From an uncultured Flavobacteriales bacterium (GTDB taxonomy: Bacteria > Bacteroidota > Bacteroidia > Flavobacteriales_D > Crocinitomicaceae), in the NCBI GenBank assembly GCA_913054135.1, contig CAJXJK010000013.1, forward strand, positions 62,001 through 126,000: 64,000 nucleotides of DNA, read 5' to 3'. The notes beneath the pieces are model-generated. The model was not told the DNA's origin. It saw only the letters and a program-made list of their open reading frames with translations, and did not search any database. Of the stretch, positions 46,030 to 55,448 are shown piece by piece (positions within the stretch are counted from its first letter, which is position 1; every line of letters begins with the position of its first letter). Position numbers and translations under genes: made by a program.

Positions 46030-46074
46030 TTTGAATTATATCATTTATCCAGTCTAATAAAAAACATTTGCCTG

Positions 46075-46263
46075 CACTGAGCGAAGTCGAAGTGTCATCC
46101 TGACTCGAAAAACGAAACACGTCATTTGTCATCTCCAATTTGCAGAACGCAAAATGTCATTTGTCAAATTGACCGAGTTTCCAGTTTCGAAAATCATTTG
46201 TCACCACGAGTCGAAAAACGAAAAACGTCATTTATCATCTCGCCCGAAGCAAGCAAGGCTTGC
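46075..46263. repeat. Cluster of short intergenic repeats downstream of lepB
   Basis: Two 31-bp direct copies (46105-46135 and 46211-46241) differ at two bases. The core GTCATTTGTCA appears four times with small changes (starting at 46121, 46156, 46194 and 46228). CTGAGCGAAGTCGAAG sits at 46077-46092. A perfect GCAAGC-AAG-GCTTGC hairpin (46249-46263) directly precedes the lepB stop codon and could act as an RNA end. There is no open frame in the stretch. Confidence 0.65.
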
Positions 46264-46264
46264 G

Positions 46265-47989
46265 TTACTCAATTCCATTAAACATTCGGCTCCATCTCAT
46301 TCCTCCACCAAACATTCCTTTCTCACCAACTGAAAGCCAAGTGAAGGCAGCATGACCTACAATATGATCTTCAGGTACAAATCCCCAGAACCTTGAATCT
46401 GCCGATCCGTTTCGGTTATCTCCCATCATCCAATAGTAGTTACCTTCAATTGTGTATTTGTCAACTTTTTTACCGTCAATGTAAATACCATCTTCTTTTT
46501 CTGCTAGTTCATGCCCTTCATAAGCGTGAATAATCCTTCTGTATAAAGGAATAGTTTTAGCATTTAATTCTACAACATCTCCTGCCTTCGGAATCCTTAG
46601 AGGTCCAAAATTATCTTCTGACCAATTATATTGAGGATCATTTGGGAAGATTGGGAAGTATTGCAAGAATTTCTCTGAAGGTTTAAACGGAGTAGTAGCT
46701 AATTCTTCGTGATAATGTCCTAAAGGGATAGGCGAATCTCCGAACTGAGCAGTTGGAGAAGTCCATGCTTTTTTACCATTAACAAACAAAGTTTGATTTT
46801 TAATTCTGATACTGTCTCCAGGAATAGCAACACATCTTTTGATGTAGTTCTCTTTTTTATCAACGGGTCTTGCCAATAAATTTGATCCAAGTCCACCTAG
46901 TTCAATACCTCTTTGGATATCTAACACCGGGTTCCCTAGCGTATCCCACATAGGGTTGCCAAGCGCGTTTGATCTTTGCATTACTTGCTCAACATTCGCT
47001 TTAACAATTCCTTTGTCTCTAATCTGTTTTCTGGCCTTGTTGATGTAATAATCCTTGTTCTTTTCAAATTCTGTTCTATTCCATTGAGCCATGTAATAGG
47101 CTTCATCAATCAATATTTGAGAATAAGTGTGACCGATTAATCCATTTGGCATTCTAGGGTCATTGATAGCAGTATCTCCCGCAGGGAAGTTGAATACTAC
47201 CACATCATTATTTTCCACATCCCTGAATCCAGGAAGCCTTGTGTAAGGAATTGATTGTAAACCAACATATGATTTTACATTCAACAAAGGAGCAAAGCTA
47301 TTGTGTACCACCGGGTAAGAAAATGGAGTCATTGGTAGTCTTGGTCCAAAAGTTAATTTGTCTACAAAAAGTTGATCGCCCACCAATAAAGTTTTCTCCA
47401 TAGATCCTGTCGGAATCTTGTAAGGTTCGAAAATGTAGGTTCTAATTACTGCAGCCGCAATGATAGCGAACAAAATGGCATCTCCCCATTCTTTAAACAT
47501 TGATTTTTTACCTGGCTTTCTTTTGAAACCTAGCATTGATAATGGCAGTGCAATTGCATGTCCGATTACCGGTAAGGCGAAAAATAAGGCCACGTGATCT
47601 GAAGGTGTTCTAGCGTCAACTTGTCTGGCAACATCCCAGTTCGTTGGCTCGGCAACTCTGTATTCCTCTTTGTTTTTAGCAATCTTCCAAAAAATAGGAA
47701 AAGGAAAAAGGATAGCCAAGATTGTTTTTTTCCAATCAAATTCTCCAAACTTTCTCACGTAAGTCACATTCAAACTTGCCCACATGATGAATTGAACTCC
47801 AGGGAATAATAAAAAGAAGACCCAATACCAAGGCAGCTTACACGCTTTAAGTAACTGAAAATAGTTGTAGAACGGAATAAAAGCATCAGTTTTCTTTTTG
47901 CCAATATCTTCCATTCTATTCTGCCACAGTCCTATCGCAGGTGTGAAGAAAATGATAAGGTAACCTATAATTAATCCTAAATATTCCAT
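46265..47989 (-). CDS. lepB: Signal peptidase I (S26), long Bacteroidota form
   Basis: A 574-residue inner-membrane enzyme that removes signal peptides. It has the catalytic Ser in IPTGSMEKTL (Ser196) and the general-base Lys in NYIKRCVAIPGD (Lys384). Box E GDNRNGSADSRFWG is near 535. The roughly 190-residue insertion between Ser and Lys and the multi-helix N-terminal domain (about 1-180) make it nearly twice the length of E. coli LepB (324); this is usual in the phylum. The gene abuts dapB (1 bp apart on the same strand). Confidence 0.93.
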   Translation of the reverse strand: MEYLGLIIGYLIIFFTPAIGLWQNRMEDIGKKKTDAFIPFYNYFQLLKACKLPWYWVFFLLFPGVQFIMWASLNVTYVRKFGEFDWKKTILAILFPFPIFWKIAKNKEEYRVAEPTNWDVARQVDARTPSDHVALFFALPVIGHAIALPLSMLGFKRKPGKKSMFKEWGDAILFAIIAAAVIRTYIFEPYKIPTGSMEKTLLVGDQLFVDKLTFGPRLPMTPFSYPVVHNSFAPLLNVKSYVGLQSIPYTRLPGFRDVENNDVVVFNFPAGDTAINDPRMPNGLIGHTYSQILIDEAYYMAQWNRTEFEKNKDYYINKARKQIRDKGIVKANVEQVMQRSNALGNPMWDTLGNPVLDIQRGIELGGLGSNLLARPVDKKENYIKRCVAIPGDSIRIKNQTLFVNGKKAWTSPTAQFGDSPIPLGHYHEELATTPFKPSEKFLQYFPIFPNDPQYNWSEDNFGPLRIPKAGDVVELNAKTIPLYRRIIHAYEGHELAEKEDGIYIDGKKVDKYTIEGNYYWMMGDNRNGSADSRFWGFVPEDHIVGHAAFTWLSVGEKGMFGGGMRWSRMFNGIE

Positions 47990-47990
47990 C

Positions 47991-48710
47991 TTAAAACTTT
48001 AAAACATCACGCATGGTGAATACTCCTTTATTATCTTTTAAAAACTCTGCTCCAATCACTGCGCCTAAGCCAAATCCTTCTCGGCTATGTGCTGTGTGGT
48101 TTAATTCTATTGTGTCAATTTCAGATACCCATTTCACTTCGTGAGTGCCCGGAACGTTGGGTAAACGCTCAGATGCAATTGAAAGTGTACCTGACTCATT
48201 AATTTGAGATTTTTTAACATTCTCCCATTTCTGGTATTGATTACTTTCTTGAATAATGTCTTCACAAATTGTGATCCCGGTTCCGCTTGGTGCATCTAAC
48301 TTTTCAGTATGGTGAATCTCAACTACCTCGGCTTCATAGCTTGGGTAAGCATTCATCACTTCAGCCAGCTTTCTATTCATTTCAAAGTAAATATTAACTC
48401 CTAAGCTGAAATTAGTGGCGTGCAAGAGCGCACCATTTTGACTGTTTGTCAATGTTTCAACACTTTCAAAATGCTCGTACCATCCGGTGGTTCCAATCAC
48501 AATTGGCAAATTGTTGTTCAAACAATACTCAATATTGTTCATGGCACTTTCTGGTCTTGAAAATTCAATAACAACATCCGTGTCACTTAAGTCAAATGAT
48601 TCTATTGGAGATTGAGAGCTCACTTTAGCAGTGATTTCATGTCCTCTTTGCAAAGCAATTTTTTCAATCACCTTGCCCATTTTTCCGTATCCAAATAATG
48701 CAATTTTCAT
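47991..48710 (-). CDS. dapB: 4-hydroxy-tetrahydrodipicolinate reductase
   Basis: A 239-residue enzyme reducing 4-hydroxy-tetrahydrodipicolinate with NAD(P)H in the lysine/diaminopimelate pathway. The Rossmann loop GYGKMGKVI is at residues 7-15. The substrate loop EVVEIHHTEKLDAPSGTGI is at about 129-147, with the His and Lys expected for catalysis. The C-terminus FGLGAVIGAEFL is typical. The start is fixed by the Rossmann loop. It precedes lepB in an operon. Confidence 0.95.
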   Translation of the reverse strand: MKIALFGYGKMGKVIEKIALQRGHEITAKVSSQSPIESFDLSDTDVVIEFSRPESAMNNIEYCLNNNLPIVIGTTGWYEHFESVETLTNSQNGALLHATNFSLGVNIYFEMNRKLAEVMNAYPSYEAEVVEIHHTEKLDAPSGTGITICEDIIQESNQYQKWENVKKSQINESGTLSIASERLPNVPGTHEVKWVSEIDTIELNHTAHSREGFGLGAVIGAEFLKDNKGVFTMRDVLKF

Positions 48711-48790
48711 CTCAAATATAGATGCGAAAATAAGGATTATTTCGTGAGCATCTTCAATCCCCTTAAATGAATAGAGAAAGTTATTTTAAT

Positions 48791-48798
48791 TAGATTTG
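48791..48798 (+). promoter_or_regulatory. Candidate -7 element before the lipoprotein-ettA operon
   Basis: TAGATTTG fits TAnnTTTG and lies 24 bp before the ATG. No clear -33 element is at the usual position. Confidence 0.4.
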
Positions 48799-48822
48799 TG
48801 AAACACTAAAATCTTAACAAGA

Positions 48823-49476
48823 ATGAAGAAGGTTTTCATCCTATTTGCAAGTATGAGTTTATTGGCCTGTTCAGGACCTGAAGAAGTTGAAGAGAATGAA
48901 GAGACTCTAGCAGATGTTTTTAACGAGCTCAATGAAGAGTTGACTGAAATTGCTGATGAAAGTCAAAAGCTAGCTTGGACACTGCAAACTGATTCAGTTT
49001 TTTGCGAAATAGAAATTCCTAACCGAATGAAAGAGATGCCAAAACTCAATGCTGTGGCATCTATTAAATATGGAGAGGTAATAAAAGAAGATGAGCAAGT
49101 ATTTGAGAATTACATCTTGGTATTACCAGAGACCTTTGAAGAAATTGAGAGTTACGAACTTAAAGTAGAGCTGAATTGTAAGAACTACCATGAAATTTGT
49201 AAAGAGAAGTTATTAGAAGGGTTAACGGATGTTGAAATGATTGAAGAGTCTGAAGAGCCAATTGACTTAAATGGTAGTCAAGCCATTATTTCAAAACTCA
49301 AAGGAAACAAACAAATTAATGAAGAATTGACGATTTCAATTTACTATGAATTGGCGGTCGTTCAAGGAGAAAGAGGATTTTATCAAGTTTTATCATGGAC
49401 CCTGGTTGATCAAATTGATCGCTACTCAGAAGATATGGATAGAATGACACAATCATTTAAAGAACTTAAAAACTAG
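48823..49476 (+). CDS. Lipoprotein of unknown function
   Basis: A 217-residue protein with a short signal ending in LLAC (Cys at about 17), then a strongly acidic linker (EEVEENEETL) and a mixed alpha/beta domain with two Cys (ELNCKNYHEICKE, about 120-132) likely forming a disulfide. No family is recognised. It lies 4 bp upstream of ettA, but such proximity need not mean a functional link. Confidence 0.7.
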   Translation: MKKVFILFASMSLLACSGPEEVEENEETLADVFNELNEELTEIADESQKLAWTLQTDSVFCEIEIPNRMKEMPKLNAVASIKYGEVIKEDEQVFENYILVLPETFEEIESYELKVELNCKNYHEICKEKLLEGLTDVEMIEESEEPIDLNGSQAIISKLKGNKQINEELTISIYYELAVVQGERGFYQVLSWTLVDQIDRYSEDMDRMTQSFKELKN

Positions 49477-49480
49477 AAAG

Positions 49481-51169
49481 ATGTCAGACGACAAAAAAAT
49501 AATTTTTTCAATGGTTGGCGTTTCAAAGCAAACACCAACCGGACAGCCGATTATCAAAGACATCTATTTGTCTTTCTTTTATGGAGCTAAAATTGGGATT
49601 ATCGGAATGAACGGTTCTGGTAAATCTACTGTCCTTAAAATAATTGCAGGCTTAGACAAAGCTTATCAAGGTGAGGTTGTTTTTTCAAAAGAGCATTCAG
49701 TTGGTTACTTGGCTCAAGAGCCGGTGATTGACGGAGCGAAGACTGTTAAAGAGATAGTTCAAGAAGGAGTTCAAGAAACGGTTGACTTATTAAAAGAGTT
49801 TGAAGAAATCAATAATGGGTTCATGGATGAAGAAATCATGAACGATCCTGATAAGATGAACAAGCTCATTGAAAGACAAGGCGAAGTTCAAGATAAAATA
49901 GATCAATTAGATGCCTGGGATTTAGATAGCAAACTAGAAAGAGCTATGGACGCGCTTAGATGTCCGCCAGAAGATCAAAAAATTGAAACATTATCAGGAG
50001 GGGAAAAAAGAAGAGTTGCACTTTGCAGACTTTTACTTCAAAATCCTGACATCTTATTATTAGATGAGCCAACCAATCACTTGGATGCTGAATCTGTTTT
50101 GTGGTTAGAGCAATACCTACAACATTATCCTGGTACTGTTATCGCAATTACTCACGACCGTTACTTCTTAGATAATGTAGCTGGTTGGATTTTAGAGTTA
50201 GACAGAGGAAAAGGTATTCCGTGGCAAGGAAATTATTCTTCTTGGTTAGATCAAAAAACTAAGAAGATGGCGCAAGAAGAGAAGAGCGCTTCAAAAAGAA
50301 GAAAAGTTTTAGAGCGTGAGTTAGAGTGGGTGAGGTTGAACCCTAAAGGAAGACATGCTAAGAATAAAGCTCGTTTAAATAACTACGATAAATTGATGGC
50401 AGAAGAATCTGCATCAAAAGAAGAAACATTAGAACTGCCAATCCCTAACGGACCAAGATTAGGGAATAATGTAATTGAGGCGGTGAATGTTGCCAAAGGC
50501 TTTGATCAAAAGCTATTATATGGTGATTTGAATTTCTCATTACCTCCAAACGGAATCGTAGGGATCATAGGGCCGAATGGTGCAGGTAAAACGACCATCT
50601 TCAAAATGATCATGGATGAGTTAAAGCCAGACAAAGGAGAGTTTAAGGTTGGAGAAACGGTTGAGATAGGGTATGTTGATCAAGATCATAAAGAGATGGA
50701 TCCTGAAAAAACAATTTTTGACGTGGTGACTGGCGGTACAGAATATATAGAGATAGGTGATCAAAAGATCAATTCAAGATCTTACTTAAGTAGATTCAAT
50801 TTTTCAGGACCTCAACAAAATAAGAAAGTAGGAGTATTATCAGGAGGAGAAAGAAACAGGTTGCACTTGGCAATGACGTTAAAAACAGAGGCGAATGTTC
50901 TTTTGTTAGATGAGCCTACCAATGATTTAGATGTTAATACTATTAGAGCATTAGAAGAAGGGATTGAGAATTTTGCAGGCTGTGTTGTGGTAATTTCACA
51001 CGACAGATGGTTCTTGGATCGTATTTGTACACATATTTTAGCGTTTGAAAATGATTCTTCAGTTTATTGGTTTGAAGGTACATTCTCAGAATATGAAGAA
51101 AATAAATTAAAGCGATTAGGTGACGTAGGTCCTAAGCGCGTTAGGTTTAAGAAATTAATTGTCGATTAA
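49481..51169 (+). CDS. ettA: Energy-dependent translational throttle protein EttA (ABC-F)
   Basis: A 562-residue soluble ABC-F ATPase with no membrane part. It has tandem ABC domains: Walker A GMNGSGKST (about 42-50) and GPNGAGKTT (about 360-368), signature LSGGEKRR and LSGGERNR, and Walker B LLLDEPTNHLD and LLLDEPTNDLD. The linker between the domains carries the P-site tRNA interaction motif region with KGRHAKNKARL. EttA gates entry of 70S ribosomes into elongation according to energy charge. Length and sequence match E. coli EttA (555). Confidence 0.93.
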   Translation: MSDDKKIIFSMVGVSKQTPTGQPIIKDIYLSFFYGAKIGIIGMNGSGKSTVLKIIAGLDKAYQGEVVFSKEHSVGYLAQEPVIDGAKTVKEIVQEGVQETVDLLKEFEEINNGFMDEEIMNDPDKMNKLIERQGEVQDKIDQLDAWDLDSKLERAMDALRCPPEDQKIETLSGGEKRRVALCRLLLQNPDILLLDEPTNHLDAESVLWLEQYLQHYPGTVIAITHDRYFLDNVAGWILELDRGKGIPWQGNYSSWLDQKTKKMAQEEKSASKRRKVLERELEWVRLNPKGRHAKNKARLNNYDKLMAEESASKEETLELPIPNGPRLGNNVIEAVNVAKGFDQKLLYGDLNFSLPPNGIVGIIGPNGAGKTTIFKMIMDELKPDKGEFKVGETVEIGYVDQDHKEMDPEKTIFDVVTGGTEYIEIGDQKINSRSYLSRFNFSGPQQNKKVGVLSGGERNRLHLAMTLKTEANVLLLDEPTNDLDVNTIRALEEGIENFAGCVVVISHDRWFLDRICTHILAFENDSSVYWFEGTFSEYEENKLKRLGDVGPKRVRFKKLIVD

Positions 51170-51260
51170 TTTCTTAGTTGAACCAAACCTATTCCAACTA
51201 GTTTACGTTAAACAGAGTAATTATTAACCCTGCTATTTGGATAAGTGCTTTAAAAAAAAG

Positions 51261-51291
51261 TTTGCACATGTCGCACTTAGCATTATATTTG
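51261..51291 (+). promoter_or_regulatory. Consensus Bacteroidota housekeeping promoter
   Basis: TTTG (51261-51264), a 19-bp spacer and TATATTTG (51284-51291) match the phylum's TTTG-N19-TAnnTTTG exactly. The lipoprotein ATG is 24 bp downstream of the -7 element. Confidence 0.75.
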
Positions 51292-51315
51292 CTGAAAAAT
51301 TAATTTAAATTTGTT

Positions 51316-52257
51316 ATGAAAAGAAAAATTTTTTCAATTATGGCGATTGCTGCGATAGCGCTTACGTCATGTAAAAAAGATGAGCCTGCAACTTCTGAAT
51401 TAGGAGAGGCTACAATTAATGGTAATGTTTGGGCTGATTTAGATCAGACTGACGATTTCGAAAGTGGTATTTACGTTCAGAACCTTAACCCTGAAGGCGT
51501 TGAAGGTATGACAGTTTATATCGAAGTCAACACTTCTTCTTACGTTCAGAACCCAGTTGCTGGATATGACTACGAAGTGAGAACATATACTGCTACGACT
51601 GATGCGAACGGAGATTATTCATTCACTCTTCCAGCAACTGAAGATGGATTTAATGTTACCATTCGTTTCGAAGATTTGTATACGACAAGGATAGCTTTGG
51701 CTGAGGACGGTGTTTCAGGTCTAACTGAAAATGTAGAAGTAACAAGAGGAACTGTTAATGCATTTATTTATTCTGGAGCAGTTATCTCTAAGAAAGATCA
51801 AGCATCTGTTTCTTTGGTAAACGGTAATGCTAATGAGTATGCTACAGGGAAAGTTTTCGGTACAGTTTACGCTAACTGGAATGACGGACTTAATTCTACA
51901 GGTTTCTGGGAAATTTGTGATGCTGCTTCTCCTTTAGCTGGAAAGTCTATTTCTTGGGCTTACTATGATGGACCTTATGGTGAAGGTGAAATGGTATGGA
52001 CTAGTGTAGCAATTGCTGCTGACGGTACTTATGAGATTGAATTGACTACCGAAAGTGCTGGAATGAATACAGTTGGTATTGAATTCGGATTCTATGATTT
52101 CGTTGATGACCAAATTATTCCAAACTTTGACAACACAGTAGATTCAACTGCATCTTCTATTTTCTCTGTCCAAGGTATTGATGGTGAGAGTCAAGGTGGT
52201 ATTGAAGCTGGAGAATTAGAGCAGTACGATATCTACATTGATGTTACCAATATTTAG
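51316..52257 (+). CDS. Lipoprotein with carboxypeptidase-regulatory-like beta domain
   Basis: A 313-residue protein with a lipoprotein signal ending in LTSCKK (Cys at about 19). Residues 30-130 contain the pattern GNVWADLDQTDD and TDANGDYSFTLP, as in transthyretin-like or SdrD-B-like beta domains. The remainder is beta-rich with no motif known to me. It has its own strong promoter and is followed 51 bp later by an outer-membrane barrel gene, so the pair may work together at the outer membrane. Confidence 0.65.
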   Translation: MKRKIFSIMAIAAIALTSCKKDEPATSELGEATINGNVWADLDQTDDFESGIYVQNLNPEGVEGMTVYIEVNTSSYVQNPVAGYDYEVRTYTATTDANGDYSFTLPATEDGFNVTIRFEDLYTTRIALAEDGVSGLTENVEVTRGTVNAFIYSGAVISKKDQASVSLVNGNANEYATGKVFGTVYANWNDGLNSTGFWEICDAASPLAGKSISWAYYDGPYGEGEMVWTSVAIAADGTYEIELTTESAGMNTVGIEFGFYDFVDDQIIPNFDNTVDSTASSIFSVQGIDGESQGGIEAGELEQYDIYIDVTNI

Positions 52258-52308
52258 TCGTTAATAATTTACGATTTCAATAAATTATAAATTAAAACGA
52301 TTTTAAAG

Positions 52309-53193
52309 ATGAAAAAAATATTAATGATTGCTTTAGGTCTTGGTCTTACCGCTTCGGTAAACGCACAGACTAACGAGCAAGTACAAAATAAAAAGGGAGT
52401 AGATTTGCTACCCGTAAAAGGTGAATATGCTATAGGTATAGGAACTAACATTGGAACACTTACTGCATTTGCTGGAAACATGTTCAACAACAATACTTTT
52501 AACAGTATTGGTGGTACATTCTTGAGCAGTCCAACAACTGGTCAGTTCAGTATTTTTGGTAAATACATGGTTTCTGATAACAATGCAATCAGAGTGCACA
52601 TTGCTCAGTCTGGTCAAGACTTCACAAATAACTTTGAAGTATATGATGACAGAGCTAATGATCCTGATTCATTAGTTTTAGATAAATTTAGAAGTAATAA
52701 CTCTGCTACTTTCGTATCTGCTGGATGGGAATGGAGAAGAGGTAAGTCTAGATTAAGAGGTGTTTATGGAGGTGAGGCAATGTTGTCTTGGCAAAATAGT
52801 CACTCTCACTACACTTATGGAAATGCTTTAAGTGCATCTAACCCTACGCCGTCAACGGCTGGAGGAATGGGAGCTGTTTGGAATTCTGACTACGGTAGAA
52901 TTACTGAACAAAGAAATGCTGCTACTTTCGGAGCTGGTGTTAGAGGATTCGTTGGAATTGAGTACTTCATTGCTCCAAAAATTTGTGTCGGAACTGAGTT
53001 CGGATGGAGATTGATGTTGAGCCAAAGAGGTAAATCAAAAACTTCTTACGAAGAGTATGATGCATTCATTGATAATGGTGACGGAACTTTCGGAGCTATT
53101 AGAACTGAAACTATCGAATCTTTAGGTCAAAGATCAATTTCTTCTGGAATTGATAACTTTAACTCACAAGTTTATTTCCACTTCTACTTCTAG
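52309..53193 (+). CDS. Outer-membrane beta-barrel protein
   Basis: A 294-residue protein with a signal peptide ending near VNAQ. The mature protein has regular aromatic/Gly strands (YAIGIGTNIGTLTAF, GTEFGWRLM) and a terminal aromatic strand FNSQVYFHFYF, the classic Bacteroidota OMP ending. Function unknown. A terminator follows. Confidence 0.75.
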   Translation: MKKILMIALGLGLTASVNAQTNEQVQNKKGVDLLPVKGEYAIGIGTNIGTLTAFAGNMFNNNTFNSIGGTFLSSPTTGQFSIFGKYMVSDNNAIRVHIAQSGQDFTNNFEVYDDRANDPDSLVLDKFRSNNSATFVSAGWEWRRGKSRLRGVYGGEAMLSWQNSHSHYTYGNALSASNPTPSTAGGMGAVWNSDYGRITEQRNAATFGAGVRGFVGIEYFIAPKICVGTEFGWRLMLSQRGKSKTSYEEYDAFIDNGDGTFGAIRTETIESLGQRSISSGIDNFNSQVYFHFYF

Positions 53194-53219
53194 TAGATAA
53201 GGAAATCGATTATAAAATT

Positions 53220-53254
53220 AACCCTGACCCTCAATGAGGAGTCAGGGTTTTTTT
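53220..53254 (+). terminator. Strong rho-independent terminator
   Basis: AACCCTGAC (53220-53228) pairs with GTCAGGGTT (53241-53249). The stem continues inward as CCTC/GAGG around a three-base AAT loop, with one bulged A, and a T run follows. It ends the lipoprotein-OMP transcript. Confidence 0.85.
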
Positions 53255-53287
53255 ATGCCCAAACTTTCAAGACCTCAAGCTTATTAT

Positions 53288-53295
53288 TAACTTTG
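53288..53295 (+). promoter_or_regulatory. Candidate promoter -7 element for the PLP enzyme gene
   Basis: TAACTTTG matches TAnnTTTG. TTTC lies at 53265-53268, exactly 19 bp upstream, one base off TTTG. Since the -7 box covers a possible in-frame TTG at 53293, the true start is the ATG at 53314. Confidence 0.5.
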
Positions 53296-53313
53296 TGCCA
53301 CCAAAAAAATAGT

Positions 53314-54675
53314 ATGAAGTATTTCAATAATATTCTTGAGACAATAGGAAACACGCCGATCATTAAAATCAATCATCTGTGTAAAGATGTTAAAGCAACA
53401 GTTTTAGCTAAGGTTGAGACAACTAACCCAGGTAACTCGGTTAAAGATAGAATGGCGCTTAAAATGGTTCAAGATGCCGAAGCACAAGGTTTAATTAAGC
53501 CGGGCGGAACTATTATTGAAGGAACTTCAGGGAATACAGGAATGGGCTTAGCACTAGCTTGTATTGAGTATGGTTATAAACTTATCTGCGTTCTGAGTGA
53601 CAAACAGTCAAAAGAGAAGATGGATATTTTAAGAGCAGTTGGAGCTGAAGTAGTAGTATGTCCAACCAATGTTGAACCAGAAGATCCTAGATCTTATTAT
53701 TCAGTTTCTAAAAGGTTAGCAGAAGAGACTCCAAACTCTTGGTATGTTAATCAATATGACAATCCTTCTAATGCTTTAGCTCATTACGAGCAAACTGGTC
53801 CTGAATTATGGGAACAAACAGAAGGTGAGATCACTCACTTTGTTGTTGGTGTTGGAACTGGGGGAACTATTTCTGGAGTTGGAAAATACCTGAAAGAGCA
53901 AAATCCAAATGTTCAAAATTTAGGAATTGATACTTATGGTTCGGTTTTTAAGAAATACCATGAAACAGGAATCTTTGATGAAAACGAAATCTACCCTTAT
54001 ATAACTGAAGGTATTGGAGAAGACATTCTTCCTAAGAATGTCGATTTTTCAGTGATTGATCATTTTGAAAAAGTGACCGATAAGGATGCTGCTGTTTATA
54101 CAAGAAGATTAGCAAGAGAAGAAGGAATCTTTGTTGGTAATTCTGCAGGAGCGGCAATTGCTGGTATTAACCAAATGAAAGATAAATTTAAAGAAGGTGA
54201 CATTGTGGTTGTGTTGTTCCATGATCACGGTTCTAGATATGTTGGTAAAATGTTCAATGACGACTGGATGAGAGAAAGAGGATTTCTTGATGAAGGATTT
54301 AAGAATGCTTTGGATTTAGTTGGACAACATGGAGATAAAGGATTAGTTACTTGTGGCTCTGAAGAGTTAGTGTCACATGCTGTTGCCAAAATGAAAACGT
54401 ATAACATTTCTCAAATTCCAATCACTAAAGATGGTGTAATGGCGGGATATGTTGACGAAACAAGATTATATCAGCAAATTATTGATGACAATTCTATAAT
54501 GGATAGTGCTCTTAGCTCAATTATGTTACCTGCATTACCAATTGTAGGGGCTAATACTAAGATTGAAGAGATTTCAGGAAAGGTGAGCAAAGAAACGCCA
54601 GCTGTATTAGTTGATTTGGGTGATGGTAAATATCACATTGTCACAAGACATGATTTAATCAACACTATTAATTAG
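53314..54675 (+). CDS. PLP-dependent cystathionine beta-synthase/cysteine synthase with CBS domains
   Basis: A 453-residue enzyme. The catalytic Lys is in NPGNSVKDRMA (about 31-41), the PLP-phosphate loop is GTSGNTGMG (about 70-78), and a second Gly-rich loop is GVGTGGTISG. Residues about 335-453 carry a tandem pair of CBS domains. This is the layout of cystathionine beta-synthases and of bacterial CysK-CBS hybrids. It makes cystathionine from serine and homocysteine, or cysteine from (O-acetyl)serine and sulfide; sequence alone does not decide. The following gene overlaps its stop by 1 bp. Confidence 0.9.
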   Translation: MKYFNNILETIGNTPIIKINHLCKDVKATVLAKVETTNPGNSVKDRMALKMVQDAEAQGLIKPGGTIIEGTSGNTGMGLALACIEYGYKLICVLSDKQSKEKMDILRAVGAEVVVCPTNVEPEDPRSYYSVSKRLAEETPNSWYVNQYDNPSNALAHYEQTGPELWEQTEGEITHFVVGVGTGGTISGVGKYLKEQNPNVQNLGIDTYGSVFKKYHETGIFDENEIYPYITEGIGEDILPKNVDFSVIDHFEKVTDKDAAVYTRRLAREEGIFVGNSAGAAIAGINQMKDKFKEGDIVVVLFHDHGSRYVGKMFNDDWMRERGFLDEGFKNALDLVGQHGDKGLVTCGSEELVSHAVAKMKTYNISQIPITKDGVMAGYVDETRLYQQIIDDNSIMDSALSSIMLPALPIVGANTKIEEISGKVSKETPAVLVDLGDGKYHIVTRHDLINTIN

Positions 54676-55448
54676 TGATTGAGATTCTCGATCAATTAGG
54701 AAATCAAATTTCATTAAAATCGCCTGCGAAGCGAATTATCTCTTTAGTGCCTTCGCAAACTGAACTACTTCATTACTTCGGATTAGAAGATGAAACCGCA
54801 GGGATTACTAAATTTTGTATCCACCCTAATGAATGGTTTACTTCAAAGAAGAGGGTAGGAGGAACAAAGAATCTTCGCATAGATGTGATTAGAGGCCTTC
54901 AGCCCGATCTTATCATAGCAAATAAGGAGGAGAACACTCAGGCAGAGATAGAGGCCCTTCAAAAAGAGTTTAACGTTTATATTTCTGATATCATTACAAT
55001 CACTGATGCTTATCAAATGATAGAGCATGTTGGATGCCTTTGCGGTAAAGAGCAACAAGCAGTTGATTTGATAGATAACATTCAAGAATCATTTGAAGAC
55101 TTTAAGCAGGCCTCTGGTAAGGTAGCCTACTTCATTTGGAAAGATCCTTTCATGGTGTGCGGACATTCGAATTTTATTAATGAAGTCATTTCTTTTGCCG
55201 GCTTTGAGAATGTGATTGCTTCTCCAAGGTATATCGAACTGAGTTCTTCTCAACTTTCTGAACTTGATGTAGATTACATTTTTTTAAGCTCAGAGCCTTA
55301 CCCTTTTAAAGAAGAGCATATCAATGAATTCAAGAAATTGACTAATGCGAAAATAGTATTGGTAGATGGAGAAATGTTTTCTTGGTACGGTTCAAGGATG
55401 TTGAAGCTCAGAAATTACTTGGATCAACTAAAAGTTGCTATTGGATAG
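54675..55448 (+). CDS. Cobalamin/iron-siderophore ABC-type substrate-binding protein (BtuF-like)
   Basis: A GTG-started gene whose first base is the last base of the upstream stop. The 257-residue product has the type III periplasmic binding protein pattern: PAKRIISLVPSQTELLHYFG, RVGGTKNLRIDVIRGLQPDLIIANKEEN, then a C-terminal lobe. No signal peptide is visible, although the ligand-binding fold is normally periplasmic; export or start is therefore uncertain. No permease or ATPase partner is nearby. Confidence 0.75.
   Translation: MIEILDQLGNQISLKSPAKRIISLVPSQTELLHYFGLEDETAGITKFCIHPNEWFTSKKRVGGTKNLRIDVIRGLQPDLIIANKEENTQAEIEALQKEFNVYISDIITITDAYQMIEHVGCLCGKEQQAVDLIDNIQESFEDFKQASGKVAYFIWKDPFMVCGHSNFINEVISFAGFENVIASPRYIELSSSQLSELDVDYIFLSSEPYPFKEEHINEFKKLTNAKIVLVDGEMFSWYGSRMLKLRNYLDQLKVAIG

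Noticed and set aside
46105-46241. Spaced direct repeats that might suggest a CRISPR array
   Set aside because: Only two full copies, unequal spacing, partial cores between them and no cas genes nearby. An intergenic repeat cluster is a better reading.
48713-48720. Perfect TATATTTG on the minus strand before dapB
   Set aside because: It lies two bases from the ATG, so transcription would begin inside the gene, and the Rossmann loop fixes the start. Probably chance or part of a leaderless transcript.
53293-53313. Longer start (TTG) for the PLP enzyme
   Set aside because: The TTG lies inside a good -7 promoter element and the added residues are unlike the family start.
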